Assembly (NCBI GenBank): GCA_032718475.1
Contig: JAUCBJ010004353.1
Span: forward strand, 1-64,000
Length of the DNA: 64,000 bases
DNA from: Nemertoderma westbladi
Taxonomy: Eukaryota > Xenacoelomorpha > Nemertodermatida > Nemertodermatidae
Direction of reading: 5' to 3'
Shown here: one piece after another, positions 63,709-64,000 of the stretch
Position numbering within the stretch: the first letter of the stretch is position 1
How the letters are laid out: each line of letters opens with the position of its first letter
The notes under the pieces: generated by a model
Databases searched by the model: none
Seen by the model: only the letters and a program-made list of their open reading frames with translations
What the model was told of the DNA's origin: nothing
Program-made: the position numbers and the translations under genes

Positions 63709-64000
63709 GGTATATAAAGCTTAGGGGCTGGCGCTTTGCGATGATCCAAATGTGTTTTATAATGGCCGTAAGGTAGACTTTCATTAGTTGATATGTAGTA
63801 TCTTTTATCTTCCCACAGTTTTAGCGAGTTTTTTCTTTGTGAAACGGTGTAGATTTTATGTAAATTAGATTGAAACCTTTGACTGTATTCGTAATGCTCG
63901 CTAACCTCGTTATATACTTTTAAATATGATTCGTGGGAGAGTTTTTTTTATAACCATTTTTCCTACGCCTTTAGCGACACATTTTGGAACTGACCCCTCA
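63709..64000 (-). pseudogene. Polinton-type DNA polymerase tail-like remnant
   Basis: Minus strand, running off the window. After one frameshift at an A-run near 63945, one frame reads LSHESYLKVYNEV, SNLHKIYTVSQRKNSLKLW, EDKRYYISTNESLPYGHYK and ends at a stop near 63711. The pattern ITHEDY ... (K/H)xIYT ... ALSxxDDKRyI ... TLAxGHY is what I recall for the C-terminal end of large virus-like DNA polymerase proteins in invertebrate Polinton elements. No polymerase catalytic motif is within the window, so this is a suggestion. Confidence 0.4.

Overview
The window is animal nuclear DNA, most likely from an invertebrate. It is AT-rich and holds BEL/Pao LTR retrotransposons, RTE-like LINEs, hAT-like and piggyBac-like DNA elements, tRNA-derived repeats, and relics of a Maverick/Polinton-type virus-like element (family C. 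elegans F54H12.2/F54H12.3). I cannot name the species. Only one stretch looks like an ordinary host gene: a small secreted, possibly GPI-anchored cysteine-rich protein at 24275-24943. Almost everything else is mobile or derived from mobile elements.

Layout. 1-3454: two LINE reverse-transcriptase remnants on the + strand. 3455-17824: a BEL/Pao element (BEL-1) with two 568-bp LTRs and an ATAAT target duplication. Its gag frame is split by a nested LINE insertion (6405-10619, minus strand, 13-bp target duplication). 17840-18650: another LINE relic. 19327-20888: a TTAA-flanked piggyBac-like repeat. 21796-23720: a 1.9-kb element with inverted repeats of about 550-600 bp. 24275-24943: the candidate host gene. 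25335-27101: a hAT-like non-autonomous element with an 8-bp target duplication. 29267-36031: a Polinton-like gene block, all on the minus strand. It has an adenain-like protease, a capsid-like protein, a basic core-like protein, a pair of related 'VGL' proteins, a DDE integrase and a small conserved ORF. 37119-41938: an exact head-to-tail tandem duplication of a 2410-bp unit. 42498-42793: a short LINE 3' end. 43217-49221: BEL-2. 49648-50514: the C-terminal half of a Ty3/gypsy-like integrase. 50515-52968: a protein of about 817 aa with a zinc finger and a DEDDy-type 3'-5' exonuclease-like domain. 53631-60497: an intact BEL polyprotein (BEL-3). 61256-62825: an inverted second copy of the piggyBac-like repeat. 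63709-64000: a frame-broken stretch resembling the tail of Polinton-type DNA polymerases.

How the parts relate. BEL-1 is a young insertion: its LTRs differ at about six of 568 sites by eye. It was later interrupted by the LINE. BEL-2, the integrase half, the exonuclease-like ORF and BEL-3 all lie on the minus strand in series, and the exonuclease ORF runs in frame into the integrase half through a single TGA. The best candidates for something undescribed are the exonuclease-like ORF and its link to retroelements, the poly-G tracts in BEL-1 gag, the repeated 17-bp motif in the BEL-3/exonuclease region, and the cluster of splice-donor-like sites in BEL-2 gag. All calls come from reading the sequence; no database search was possible.
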